From Streptomyces sp. BHT-5-2 (GTDB lineage: Bacteria > Actinomycetota > Actinomycetes > Streptomycetales > Streptomycetaceae): 64,000 nt of DNA. Shown one piece after another: positions 40,737 to 48,830 of this stretch. How positions within the stretch are numbered: the stretch's first letter is position 1; each line of letters starts with the position of its first letter. The notes beneath the pieces were generated by a model. The model was not told where the DNA came from. It did no database searches and saw only the letters and a program-made list of their open reading frames with translations. The translations under genes and the position numbers were made by a program. The DNA is taken from assembly GCF_019774615.1 (NCBI RefSeq), contig NZ_CP081497.1, forward strand, positions 558,001 through 622,000, read 5' to 3'.

Positions 40737-41687
40737 TCAGACGGTCCCGCCGAGTTGGTGCAGCACCGCGTCCAACAGCCCCTCGGCATCGAGGTCGACG
40801 CCGCCGGTGCGCAGGAACACCGCGTTCAGCAGCTGGTCGGTGGCGAGCTCGTCGCGGCCGCGGCGCCGGAGGAACTCCCGCAGCACCTCGTCCACCCCCG
40901 TGAGCGACTCGTCCCCGAGGTGCGCCGCCACGATGGCCCGCAGCCGCTCCTCGTCGGGGGTGGGCAGGTCCAGCCGGACACAGCGGCGCAGGAACGCCGG
41001 TGGGAAGTCCCGCTCCCCGTTGCTGGTGATCACCACCACCGGGAACTCGGTGCACAGCACCTTCCCGCGCTCCACCCGCACCGGGTCGTTGGAGTCCGCC
41101 GGCAGCACCTCCACCACCGACTGCGCCTCCGGCAGCCGGGCCAGCTCCGGGATCTCGAAGACGCCCTCCTCGAACACCGTCAGCAGGTCGTTGGGCAGAT
41201 CGACGTCGCCCTTGTCCAGCTCGTCGACGAGCAGCACCCGCGGGCGGGGGCCCGGCACCAGGGCGGTGCCCAGCGGCCCGAGGCGGACGAAGCTCCCGAT
41301 GGACGGCTCGACCTCGCCCCGGTCGCGGCTGAGCGTGGTCTCCCGCAGCCGGCCGATGGCGTCGTAGCGGTACAGCGCGTCCTGCACGCCGGACCGGCTG
41401 TTCACCGGCCAGCGCAGCACCTCGCCGAGATCCAGCTCGTGCGCGACGGCCCGGGCCAGCGAGGACTTGCCGGTGCCGGCCGGCCCGGTGACCAGCAGTG
41501 GCCGCCGCAGGTGCAGCGCGGCGTTGACCACGTCGGCGTGCTCCGGGGCGATCAGATACGGCAGCGGGCCGGCGCCGCCCCGCCGGGGGCCGAACCGGCG
41601 CCAGGGCGGGGCGGGCGGCAGGACGGCCCGGTGCCGGGTGCCGTCGCCCTTGAACAGCCGCCAGTCGGCGGTGGGTTCGGGAATCAC
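40737..41687 (-). CDS. MoxR-like AAA+ ATPase of the VMAP system
   Basis: This 316-residue ATPase has Walker A GPAGTGKSSLA near residue 70, Walker B VLLVDELDKGDVDLPNDLL near 150, and a sensor 1 region ITSNGERDFPPAFLRRC. The C-terminal lid ends in VFLRTGGVDLDAEGLLDAVL. MoxR proteins act as chaperone-like remodellers with vWA partners. The GTG at 41687 overlaps the protease stop (GTGA), and the next gene starts 3 bp after its end. A frame extending upstream is the shadow of the protease gene. Confidence 0.9.
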   Translation of the reverse strand: MIPEPTADWRLFKGDGTRHRAVLPPAPPWRRFGPRRGGAGPLPYLIAPEHADVVNAALHLRRPLLVTGPAGTGKSSLARAVAHELDLGEVLRWPVNSRSGVQDALYRYDAIGRLRETTLSRDRGEVEPSIGSFVRLGPLGTALVPGPRPRVLLVDELDKGDVDLPNDLLTVFEEGVFEIPELARLPEAQSVVEVLPADSNDPVRVERGKVLCTEFPVVVITSNGERDFPPAFLRRCVRLDLPTPDEERLRAIVAAHLGDESLTGVDEVLREFLRRRGRDELATDQLLNAVFLRTGGVDLDAEGLLDAVLHQLGGTV

Positions 41688-43894
41688 GGTGCCTCCGTCG
41701 GTTCGGACAGCTGGAGTTCGGGCAGCGCACGGTCCGGGTCGGCCCAGGCCAGGACCGGTCTGCCGGTGTGGTCGGAGGGGTGGTGCAGGGTCTTGGCACG
41801 GTAGGAGCGGACCTGCTCGGGCAGGGCCCGGGCCGGTGCGCCCGCCACCTGCCGGACGGCCGGCGAGGCGTCCTGCGCCGCGGCGCGGTCCCACAGCACC
41901 ACCGGCACCCCCATCGCCAGGCACACCTGGACCACTTCCCGTCGCACCGGTGCCGGCACCTCCACCGACACCCGGGCGGCATCGCGGCGCTCCAGCAGCA
42001 TGCCGTAGACCTCGCGCACCTGGGTCGCACCGGTCAGCCGCAGCGGGGCGGCGGACTCCAGACGGTCCCAGCGGTGGCGCCAGTCGGAGAGGAAACGCTC
42101 GTTGCGGCGCAGGAGTTCCGGACAGTGCACCACCAGCGCGTACTCCGCGCCGAGGACGCCGGGGACCAGCTCGCCCGGCTCGGTGAACTCCCACTCGTCC
42201 ACCGGTATCTCCAGTCCGTCGCGGTCCACCAGCACCTCGACGACCGGACGGCCGGCGTCCGGATCCGTCCGGCACAGCCGGGCCAGCTCCCGCAGCACCT
42301 CCCGCGCGGCCTCCGCCGCGGTGCGGTCGCGGTCGGGCCCGGTGTCCGTGCGGTGCAGCCCGCCCCCCGTCCCGTCGTCGCACCACAGTCGCAGCCGGAA
42401 GGCGTCCGCGCCCACCGTCGCCAGATGCACCAGCAGGCGCGGTGGGGCACCACGGCGCGCCCGGCCGCGCGCCCACTCCTCGGCGTCCGCCCGGCGCTCC
42501 CGCAGCGAACCCGTGGGGATCCCGAGCCGGGCGGCCACCCCGTCCGCCCACAGCCGCAGCCGGGCCCGCTCCGGGGCCGGGCACAGCACCGCGACGAACT
42601 CCACCGCCCGCAGCAGGCCCGGCACCCGCTGTTCCGACGGGCCGGAACGGCTGTCGCCGGTCAACTGCTCCAAGTAGCCCAGGAGTTCACCGTCCGGGAC
42701 CGTCCCGTGCGGCAGGCCGGCGGCCATCGGCAGCGCGGCCCGGACGGCCTCCGGCAGCTGCTCGGCGACCGGGCCGGGCACCGCGTCCAGCAGCGACCGC
42801 AGCCGCTCGTGCTCCCGCGGCGACAGCAGCCGCGGCACCGGGGACAGCCGGCCCGCCTTGAGCAGCGACTCGACCGCCGCCGGATCCCGGGAGCGCAGCG
42901 CCTCGGTCAGCGCCGCCAGCGCCCGCTCCTCGGTCACCAGCACCCGCGCGAACTCCTCCGTCGTCGGCGCCGGCGGCCGCGCCGGGTGGCTCAGCCCGCA
43001 GCGCTCGGCGACCGCCCGGGCGAACTCGCCCCGGGAGACCGGGGTGGGGAAGACGCCGGCGAGCAGATCCGCCAGCACCCCCTCCGCCGGATCCGCCGGA
43101 GCGCCGTCCGGCTCCGACCGGGCCAGCAGCGCCCCGGCGCCGGCGGCCCGCAGTTCGTCCTCGATCCGCTGCCAGGGGATGCCCCAGCTGCGCCGGGTGG
43201 GATGCCCCGCCTCGTAGGGCAGCGGACGGCCCGTCACCGGGTCCAGGGGCGGCAGGAGGGCGGCCGCGACCAGCCCCACCACCGCGTCCTCGGCGTCCGA
43301 CCACAGCGGCCCGCCGCTGTAGCCGGGCCCGATGGCCATCCCGGACAGGGCCCCGTCCAGATAGCCCACCCGGCCGTCGCAGGACCGCACCCGGACCTCC
43401 GCGAACGTCCCCCCGTGCGCGCTGCCGTGCCAGGCGCGGACCGCCTGCCCGACGCACATCGCCCGGAACTCCGGCACCGGCGCCCCCGCCGGCCGCTGCC
43501 CGGGGGAGGGCTCCGCCAGGCTGAAGCGGAGCACCGCGAGGTCGCCCGCCCACTCCAACTCGCCCGGCCCGGGCGGCCCTTCGCCGCCGTCGAGCCGCCG
43601 GGGCGGCAGCCAGTGGATCACCCGCGCCTCACCGGTCACCTGCCCGGCGGGGCCGCGCAGCCGCACCTCCAGCACGGCGTCGTCCGGCCGCGCGGCCTCG
43701 AACGCCCCCTTGCCCAGGGCGTCGTTGACGACATGGGCGCAGGTCAGCAGGTGATCCCGGGTCAGCACCACACCGGCCCCGGCGGACCGGCCGTCGGCCG
43801 CGCGCAGGACGGAGACCACGCGGTGGCGGGGGTCCGCCGACCCGCCGGTGTCGGCCCCGCCGCCCGGCCCCCGCTCACGGAACCAGCCCATCAC
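41684..43894 (-). CDS. Trypsin-like protease with VMAP C-terminal domain
   Basis: This 736-residue cytosolic protein has no signal peptide. Its N-terminal trypsin fold keeps the triad: His53 in LLTCAHVV, Asp near 118 in WAGDLAVLRF, Ser near 193 in GPGYSGGPLWS. A helical middle region (about 265-440) is followed by a VMAP-C-like part (about 465-730: LLVHLATVGADAFRLRLW, VEVLVDRDGLEIPVDEW, YALVVHCPELL, MGVPVVLWDR). In VMAP ternary systems the peptidase is thought to be the effector released by MoxR/vWA action. The start is GTG 43894 or ATG 43891; both overlap the upstream stop. No catalytic residue is missing. Confidence 0.87.
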   Translation of the reverse strand: MMGWFRERGPGGGADTGGSADPRHRVVSVLRAADGRSAGAGVVLTRDHLLTCAHVVNDALGKGAFEAARPDDAVLEVRLRGPAGQVTGEARVIHWLPPRRLDGGEGPPGPGELEWAGDLAVLRFSLAEPSPGQRPAGAPVPEFRAMCVGQAVRAWHGSAHGGTFAEVRVRSCDGRVGYLDGALSGMAIGPGYSGGPLWSDAEDAVVGLVAAALLPPLDPVTGRPLPYEAGHPTRRSWGIPWQRIEDELRAAGAGALLARSEPDGAPADPAEGVLADLLAGVFPTPVSRGEFARAVAERCGLSHPARPPAPTTEEFARVLVTEERALAALTEALRSRDPAAVESLLKAGRLSPVPRLLSPREHERLRSLLDAVPGPVAEQLPEAVRAALPMAAGLPHGTVPDGELLGYLEQLTGDSRSGPSEQRVPGLLRAVEFVAVLCPAPERARLRLWADGVAARLGIPTGSLRERRADAEEWARGRARRGAPPRLLVHLATVGADAFRLRLWCDDGTGGGLHRTDTGPDRDRTAAEAAREVLRELARLCRTDPDAGRPVVEVLVDRDGLEIPVDEWEFTEPGELVPGVLGAEYALVVHCPELLRRNERFLSDWRHRWDRLESAAPLRLTGATQVREVYGMLLERRDAARVSVEVPAPVRREVVQVCLAMGVPVVLWDRAAAQDASPAVRQVAGAPARALPEQVRSYRAKTLHHPSDHTGRPVLAWADPDRALPELQLSEPTEAP

Positions 43895-44304
43895 CGGGCC
43901 TGCTGCGGCCGCCAGGTAGCCGTGATCGTCAAGGACGCCTGCCCGTTGGCGCCGACGATGCCCAGCTTCAGGTCCTGGCCGACCTGCACCCCGAACTGCA
44001 CCGACATCTCGTCCGGCGGCTGCTCGGAGGCGGTGATCGCGTCATGGATCTCCTGGAGCAGCGGCCCCAGCGGCCGGAGCGTGGTGCGCAGCGCCGCCAC
44101 CGCGGTCGCCGCGGCCCGCTCACCGCCACGGGCCACCGGCACCGCCGGCCCCATCCCGTCCGGCAGGTCGACCGGCGCACCGCCGTTCGGCCCGGGCGCG
44201 GGGGCGCCCGCCGGCGCGGCCGTCTGCGGCGCGCCGTGCGCCGGAGCGAGCTCCAGACGGACGGAAGTCCCATCGGCGAGCGAGAGTTCAGAGTGATTCG
44301 GCAC
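43891..44304 (-). CDS. Trypsin-co-occurring (Trypco1, CU044_2847-like) protein
   Basis: This 137-residue protein begins VPNHSELSLADGTSVRLELA and ends with a predicted beta-rich stretch SVQFGVQVGQDLKLGIVGAN and SLTITATW. The form fits the Trypco1 family, named for its frequent position beside intracellular trypsin-like effectors. An Ala/Pro linker separates the two conserved strand groups. GTG 44304 is preceded by a G-rich stretch. Its stop overlaps the protease start (GTGATG), so the two are coupled as the first genes of the operon. Its role could be recognition or inhibition. Confidence 0.78.
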   Translation of the reverse strand: MPNHSELSLADGTSVRLELAPAHGAPQTAAPAGAPAPGPNGGAPVDLPDGMGPAVPVARGGERAAATAVAALRTTLRPLGPLLQEIHDAITASEQPPDEMSVQFGVQVGQDLKLGIVGANGQASLTITATWRPQQAR

Positions 44305-44622
44305 GCCCCCATTGTGCCGACCACCGGCGATCATGACAGCGGAATGCCCGGATCTCCGCCCGCATCCCGCGACCCGCGGCGCACCACTGCGCGGTCGACG
44401 CGGCACCGTCCGTGACGATTCCCGCAGGTTCCAAAGCGCCCGGCCCGCCCGCCGGGCACGCCCCCGCCACCGCCTCGACCGTCGCCCGGTCACCGCCGGT
44501 TTGGCGCAGCCGCCCGCCGCTACGTAAAGTTCCGCCGAAGCTCGAACAGGCAGTCCCGAGGGTCCCGAGAACGGAACGCCCGGCCTGGAGAGACCGAACG
44601 ATCCAGGAAAGCGGCAGCGGCG
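44305..44622. other. Divergent intergenic region upstream of the VMAP operon
   Basis: These 318 bp contain no gene I can support. They should hold promoters for the leftward VMAP operon and the rightward SDR gene. A slightly AT-richer stretch (CTACGTAAAGTTCCG) lies near 44520, but clear -10/-35 pairs, operators or long palindromes are not visible. Confidence 0.5.
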
Positions 44623-46083
44623 ATGACGGTGACCGAAGAAGGCCGGGCCGAGAGCACGGGAATCGACGCGGAGCGGATGGCGATCTGCCTGAGCGTCCTC
44701 GAAGAGCTGGACGAGCTGCCGGTGGACCACCCCGACGCGATCACCATACGACGGGCCACCGCCGGCGTCTTCCGCGAGGTCAAGCGCCGCCGCAGGCAGG
44801 AGCGCCGGGCCGCCAAGACCGCCCACGACAAGGCCGTCACCGAGGCCACCGCCACCGGTGCCGCCGACCGGATCGACGACGAGACCATGGGCCGCGCCCT
44901 GACCACCTCGGTGACCACCGAGATCGCCGGCTTCCTGGAGCGACCCCGCTCCTGCTACGTCTGCAAGGACCGGTACGTCGAGGTCGACGCCTTCTACCAC
45001 CAGCTGTGCCCCTCCTGCGCCCGGGAGAACCGGGCGCGCCGGGAGGCCCGTACCGACCTCACGGGGCGGCGGGCGCTGCTCACCGGCGGCCGCGCCAAGA
45101 TCGGTATGTATATCGCGCTCCGGCTGCTGCGGGACGGCGCGCACACCACGATCACGACCCGTTTCCCCAACGACGCGGTCCGGCGCTTCACGGCGATGCC
45201 GGACAGCGCGGAGTGGCTGCATCGGCTGAAGATCGTCGGGATCGACCTCCGGGACCCCTCGCAGGTCCTCTCGCTCGCCGAGACGGTCAGCGCCGAGGGC
45301 CCGCTGGACATCCTGATCAACAACGCCGCGCAGACCGTCCGCCGCTCGCCCGAGGCGTACGCCAAGCTGGTGGAGGCCGAGTCCGCGCCGCTGCCCGCCG
45401 GCGAGCTGCCCGCGTCCGTCGTCCTCGGCCACTTCGGCAGCGGCACGCCCGCGCTGCCCGCCGCGGTCCCCGGCGGACCGGCCGGACTGACCGCCGAGAA
45501 CCTCACCGCCCTGGCCCTGACCAGCGGCTCCGCCTCGCCCGCCCGGATCGAGGCGGGCACCGCGATCGACGCCGGCGGCCTGGTGCCCGACCTGCACGCG
45601 ACCAACAGCTGGATCCACAAGGTGGACGAGGTCGACCCGGTCGAGCTGCTGGAGGTCCAGCTCTGCAACATGACCGCGCCGTTCCTGCTGGTCAGCAAGT
45701 TGCGCCCGGCGCTGGCCGGTTCCCCGGCCCGGCGCAAGTACGTGGTCAACGTCTCCGCCATGGAGGGCCAGTTCAGCCGCGGTTACAAGGGCGCCGGTCA
45801 CCCGCACACCAACATGGCCAAGGCCGCGCTCAACATGCTCACCCGCACCAGCGCCCGGGAGATGCTGGAGACCGACGGCATCCTGATGACCGCGGTCGAC
45901 ACCGGCTGGATCACCGACGAGCGCCCGCACCCGGAGAAGATGCGGCTGGCCGACGAGGGCTTCCACGCCCCGCTCGACCTGGTGGACGGCGCGGCCCGGG
46001 TCTACGACCCGATCGTCCGCGGTGAACAGGGCGAGGACCTGCACGGCTGCTTCCTGAAGGACTACGCCCCGTCCCCGTGGTGA
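44623..46083 (+). CDS. SDR-fold protein with N-terminal zinc ribbon
   Basis: This 486-residue protein has a charged helical N-terminus (RRRRQERRAAKTAHDK). A four-Cys zinc ribbon follows (CYVC at 111-114, CPSC at 129-132), then a Rossmann domain from about 145. The cofactor loop is LLTGGRAKIGMYIALRLL, and LDILINNAAQTVRRS is clear. The usual YxxxK reads TNMAK, so the catalytic Tyr is replaced by Thr. The nearby Tyr in RGYKGAGHP may or may not substitute. An insertion of about 100 residues follows NNAA. It may be a nucleotide-binding regulator rather than an oxidoreductase. Confidence 0.78.
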   Translation: MTVTEEGRAESTGIDAERMAICLSVLEELDELPVDHPDAITIRRATAGVFREVKRRRRQERRAAKTAHDKAVTEATATGAADRIDDETMGRALTTSVTTEIAGFLERPRSCYVCKDRYVEVDAFYHQLCPSCARENRARREARTDLTGRRALLTGGRAKIGMYIALRLLRDGAHTTITTRFPNDAVRRFTAMPDSAEWLHRLKIVGIDLRDPSQVLSLAETVSAEGPLDILINNAAQTVRRSPEAYAKLVEAESAPLPAGELPASVVLGHFGSGTPALPAAVPGGPAGLTAENLTALALTSGSASPARIEAGTAIDAGGLVPDLHATNSWIHKVDEVDPVELLEVQLCNMTAPFLLVSKLRPALAGSPARRKYVVNVSAMEGQFSRGYKGAGHPHTNMAKAALNMLTRTSAREMLETDGILMTAVDTGWITDERPHPEKMRLADEGFHAPLDLVDGAARVYDPIVRGEQGEDLHGCFLKDYAPSPW

Positions 46084-46170
46084 GCCGCGGCGGAGGCGCG
46101 CCGGAGCCCGCCGGCTCCGGCGTCATCGGCGGCGAACGGGAGATGATCGTCCGCGCCGTACCCTGGTGAC

Positions 46171-46545
46171 GTGACCACGACCCCTTCCGGCTCCGGCCCC
46201 GTGCCGGACTCCGACGACGTACGCCGTATCGCGCTCGCCCTCCCGCAGACCGCGGAGAAGCAGGCGTGGGGCATGCCCACCTTCCGGGTCGCCGGGAAGA
46301 TGTTCATCACCGTGCCCGACGACGAGACCTCGTTCGCGGTGCGGTGCCCCGTGCACGAGCGCGGCGAACTGATCGCGGCGGAGCCGGAGAAGTTCTGGGT
46401 GCCGCCGCACGAGGCCGGTTCGAACTGGGTCCGGGTGCGCCTGGCCGCCCTGGAGGACCTCGACGAACTCCGCGACATCCTGCTCGACTCCTGGAAGCAG
46501 GCGGCCCCCGCCGACCTCGTCGCGGCCTACCTCACGACGGGCTGA
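46171..46545 (+). CDS. MmcQ/YjbR-family protein
   Basis: This 124-residue protein has the MmcQ/YjbR (CyaY-like fold) pattern: RRIALALPQTAEKQAWGMPTF, VAGKMFITVPDD, FAVRCP and the C-terminal WVRVRLAAL and LDELRDILLDSWKQAAP. Family members are annotated as double-wing DNA-binding proteins, but a role is not established. The GTG start at 46171 fits the length. Its last 14 bp overlap the convergent alcohol dehydrogenase gene. Confidence 0.82.
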   Translation: MTTTPSGSGPVPDSDDVRRIALALPQTAEKQAWGMPTFRVAGKMFITVPDDETSFAVRCPVHERGELIAAEPEKFWVPPHEAGSNWVRVRLAALEDLDELRDILLDSWKQAAPADLVAAYLTTG

Positions 46546-47578
46546 AGTCCGCGTCGGGCAGCAGCACGGCCGCCCCCTGAACCTTGTCGCCCGCCAGGTC
46601 GGCGAGTGCCTCGGGCGCCCGGCCGAGCGGATACGGCGTGGTCGTGACCCGGATGCCGATCCGTGCCGCGGTCGCCAGGAACTCCCGCCCGTCGCGTCGG
46701 GTGTTCGCCGTCACGCTGCACAGGTTCCGCTCGTAGAAGAGGTGCTCCTCGTAGGTGAGCGGCGGGATGTCGGTGAGGTGGATGCCGGCGACGGCGAGCG
46801 TCCCGGACCGGTCCAGCGCCGCCAGCGCCACCGGCACCAGTTCGCCCACCGGCGCGAAGAGGATCGCGGAGTCGAGCGGTTCGGGCGGGCGGTCATAGGC
46901 GCCGCCGGCGGACACCGCGCCCAGTTCGCGGGCCAGTTCACGGGCGCGCACGGAACGGGTCAGCACATGCACCCGGGCTCCTTCGGCCACCGCGACCTGT
47001 GCCGCCAGATGTGCCGAACCCCCGAAGCCGTAGATGCCGAGCCGCCCGCCCGGTGGCAGTGCGCACCGGCGCAGCGCCCGGTAGCCGATGATCCCGGCGC
47101 AGAGCAGGGGGGCCAGCGTCACCGGGTCCGCCGCTTCCGGCAGGTGATAGGCGTAGTCCGCCGGCAGCAGCGTCAGGTCCGCGAAGCCGCCGTCCGCGTC
47201 CCACCCGGTGTACCGGGAGGCGGGGCAGAGGTTCTCGGCCCCGGCCCGGCAGTACCGGCACTCCCCGCAGGTGGCCCGCAGCCAGGCCCCGCCGACGCGG
47301 TCACCGGCCCGGAACTCCGTCACCGCCGGACCCGCGGCAGCCACCCGGCCCACGATCTCGTGTCCCGGTACGGTCGCCGGCCGGTGCGGTGGAAGATCAC
47401 CCTCAGCGAGATGCAGATCCGTACGACAGACACCGCAAGCCTCCACCTTCACCAGCAGGTCCCCGGGGCCCGGCTCCGGAACGGGCCGGCGCACCGCAGC
47501 GAGCGGCCCAGAGGCGATCGGCCCCGGCCGCTCGACGGCCCACCCGGAGAGCGTCCCCGAGTGCCCGGCGCGCGTCAT
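46532..47578 (-). CDS. Zinc-dependent alcohol dehydrogenase
   Basis: This 348-residue medium-chain dehydrogenase carries the catalytic zinc site (ACGVCRTDLHL, GHEIVGRV) and a full structural zinc lobe (CGECRYCRAGAENLC). The Rossmann motif is GIYGFGGSAHLAAQVA; its GFGGSAH form and overall layout resemble AdhA-type dehydrogenases. It would oxidise alcohols or reduce aldehydes with NAD(P). ATG 47578 is chosen because the upstream extension to 47653 has no family similarity. It is convergent with the MmcQ-like gene. Confidence 0.87.
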   Translation of the reverse strand: MTRAGHSGTLSGWAVERPGPIASGPLAAVRRPVPEPGPGDLLVKVEACGVCRTDLHLAEGDLPPHRPATVPGHEIVGRVAAAGPAVTEFRAGDRVGGAWLRATCGECRYCRAGAENLCPASRYTGWDADGGFADLTLLPADYAYHLPEAADPVTLAPLLCAGIIGYRALRRCALPPGGRLGIYGFGGSAHLAAQVAVAEGARVHVLTRSVRARELARELGAVSAGGAYDRPPEPLDSAILFAPVGELVPVALAALDRSGTLAVAGIHLTDIPPLTYEEHLFYERNLCSVTANTRRDGREFLATAARIGIRVTTTPYPLGRAPEALADLAGDKVQGAAVLLPDADFSPS

Positions 47579-47655
47579 GTCCCCAGCGTCCCGCCCGCCC
47601 GTCACCGGGGCAAACGCTGCCCCGGACGGCCTGGCTCGTTCCCGGACCATCAACT

Positions 47656-47671
47656 TCTACAGTGATGTAGA
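47656..47671. promoter_or_regulatory. Small inverted repeat upstream of the GlsB-like gene
   Basis: TCTACAGTGATGTAGA has 6-bp arms around a 4-nt centre, in an AT-rich patch between the divergent dehydrogenase and GlsB-like genes. The form resembles BlaI/CopY-type boxes, but no such regulator lies nearby. Confidence 0.4.
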
Positions 47672-47786
47672 TTTTCGGTCCGTACGCAACGGTGGTCGTC
47701 ACCGGCGCGTCCTTGGAGGGCGAGGCCCCGCGGCGGCCGCCGCGGCCGACGACACCCGTACCCGACGACCGAGGAAAGGATGTCCC

Positions 47787-48053
47787 GTGGGCATCATCAG
47801 CTGGATCGTGCTCGGGCTCCTGGCCGGGGCGATAGCCAAGTTCCTGCTTCCCGGGCGCGATCCGGGCGGACTGGTGGGCACCACACTCATCGGCATCGCC
47901 GGTTCGTTCATCGGCGGCTGGCTGTCGGCGAAGTTCCTGCACCGCCCGATCGCGCACAACTTCTTCGACCTCGCGACCTGGGTCGCGGCGGTCGCCGGCG
48001 CCCTGGTCCTGCTCATCGTCTACCGGCTGTTGTTCGGCAATTCCCGGGACTGA
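47787..48053 (+). CDS. GlsB/YeaQ/YmgE-family stress-response membrane protein
   Basis: This 88-residue protein has three hydrophobic segments. It starts GIISWIVLGLLAGAIAKFLLPG, the family's first helix and charged turn, followed by GGLVGTTLIGIAGSFIGGWL and a C-terminal helix. These small membrane proteins are linked to envelope or acid stress; the mechanism is unknown. The GTG at 47787 has GAGGAAAGGA upstream. Confidence 0.87.
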   Translation: MGIISWIVLGLLAGAIAKFLLPGRDPGGLVGTTLIGIAGSFIGGWLSAKFLHRPIAHNFFDLATWVAAVAGALVLLIVYRLLFGNSRD

Positions 48054-48188
48054 GCGGGTGCCCGGCCCGGCGGCCGGCAGCGACGTCCGTCCCGGTATGT
48101 CGGCTCCGTCCGCGAAGCGGCCCGAGGATTCGCCGGCCGAAGCCGGAACTGCGGTGCCGGCGCATCCGTTTCCAGTGGAGACCGACAT

Positions 48189-48782
48189 ATGGGGAATCAG
48201 ATGAGTGTGAATTTGAGCAAGGGCCAGAAGGTCAGCCTGAGCAAGGCCGACGGCGGTGCGCTGAGCGTGGTCCGGATGGGCCTGGGCTGGCAGGCCGCGC
48301 GCCGCAAGGGCTTTCTCGCCCGGCTCACCGCCCGGGAGATCGACCTCGACGCCTCGGCGGTGCTCTTCGCCGGCCAGCAGCCCGTCGACGTCGTCTTCTT
48401 CAACCACCTGGTCAGCGACGACGGTTCGGTGCGGCACACCGGCGACAACCTCGTCGGCGGCGCCGGCCAGGGCGGTGACGACGAGTCGATCCTGGTCGAC
48501 CTGTCGCGGGTGCCGGTCCACGTCGACCAGATCTTCTTCACCGTCAACTCCTTCACCGGCCAGACCTTCCAGGAGGTGGAGAACGCCTTCTGCCGCCTGC
48601 TGGACGAGACGAACGGCCAGGAACTGGCCCGCTACACCCTCTCGGGCGGCGGTACGCACACCGCCCAGGTCATGGCCAAGGTCTTCCGGTCGGACGGCGG
48701 TTGGGAGATGGCGGCCCTCGGCACGCCCGCCCAGGGCCGTACGTTCGAGGATCTGATGCCCGCCATCGCCGCGCATCTGTGA
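48189..48782 (+). CDS. TerD-family calcium-binding stress protein
   Basis: This 197-residue TerD-like protein starts MSVNLSKGQKVSLSKADGG after a short lead. It has the Ca-binding loop region (VFFNHLVSDDGSVRHTGDNL, GGDDESILVDLSRVP) and QIFFTVNSFTGQTFQEVENA. TerD proteins occur in tellurite-resistance and conflict-related gene sets and bind calcium. Either ATG 48189 or ATG 48201 could start it; the latter gives the usual family N-terminus. It stands alone here, with a strong terminator after it. Confidence 0.88.
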   Translation: MGNQMSVNLSKGQKVSLSKADGGALSVVRMGLGWQAARRKGFLARLTAREIDLDASAVLFAGQQPVDVVFFNHLVSDDGSVRHTGDNLVGGAGQGGDDESILVDLSRVPVHVDQIFFTVNSFTGQTFQEVENAFCRLLDETNGQELARYTLSGGGTHTAQVMAKVFRSDGGWEMAALGTPAQGRTFEDLMPAIAAHL

Positions 48783-48792
48783 GCGGGCGCCG

Positions 48793-48830
48793 CCCGCGCC
48801 GCCGGGGGAGCCGTCCCCCGGCGGCGCGGG
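48793..48830. terminator. Bidirectional terminator between TerD and membrane-protein genes
   Basis: A perfect 17-bp stem (48793-48809 with 814-830) and a 4-nt loop fill the whole gap between two convergent genes. Confidence 0.85.

Noticed and set aside
38409..41804. Long + strand open frame across the VMAP operon
   Set aside because: It is antisense to two genes with recognisable domains; its product is Arg/Pro/Gln-rich and matches nothing I know.
41684..43894. Simple HtrA-type secreted protease
   Set aside because: There is no signal peptide or PDZ domain; the long C-terminal region fits VMAP-C, and the MoxR/vWA neighbours support the ternary system.
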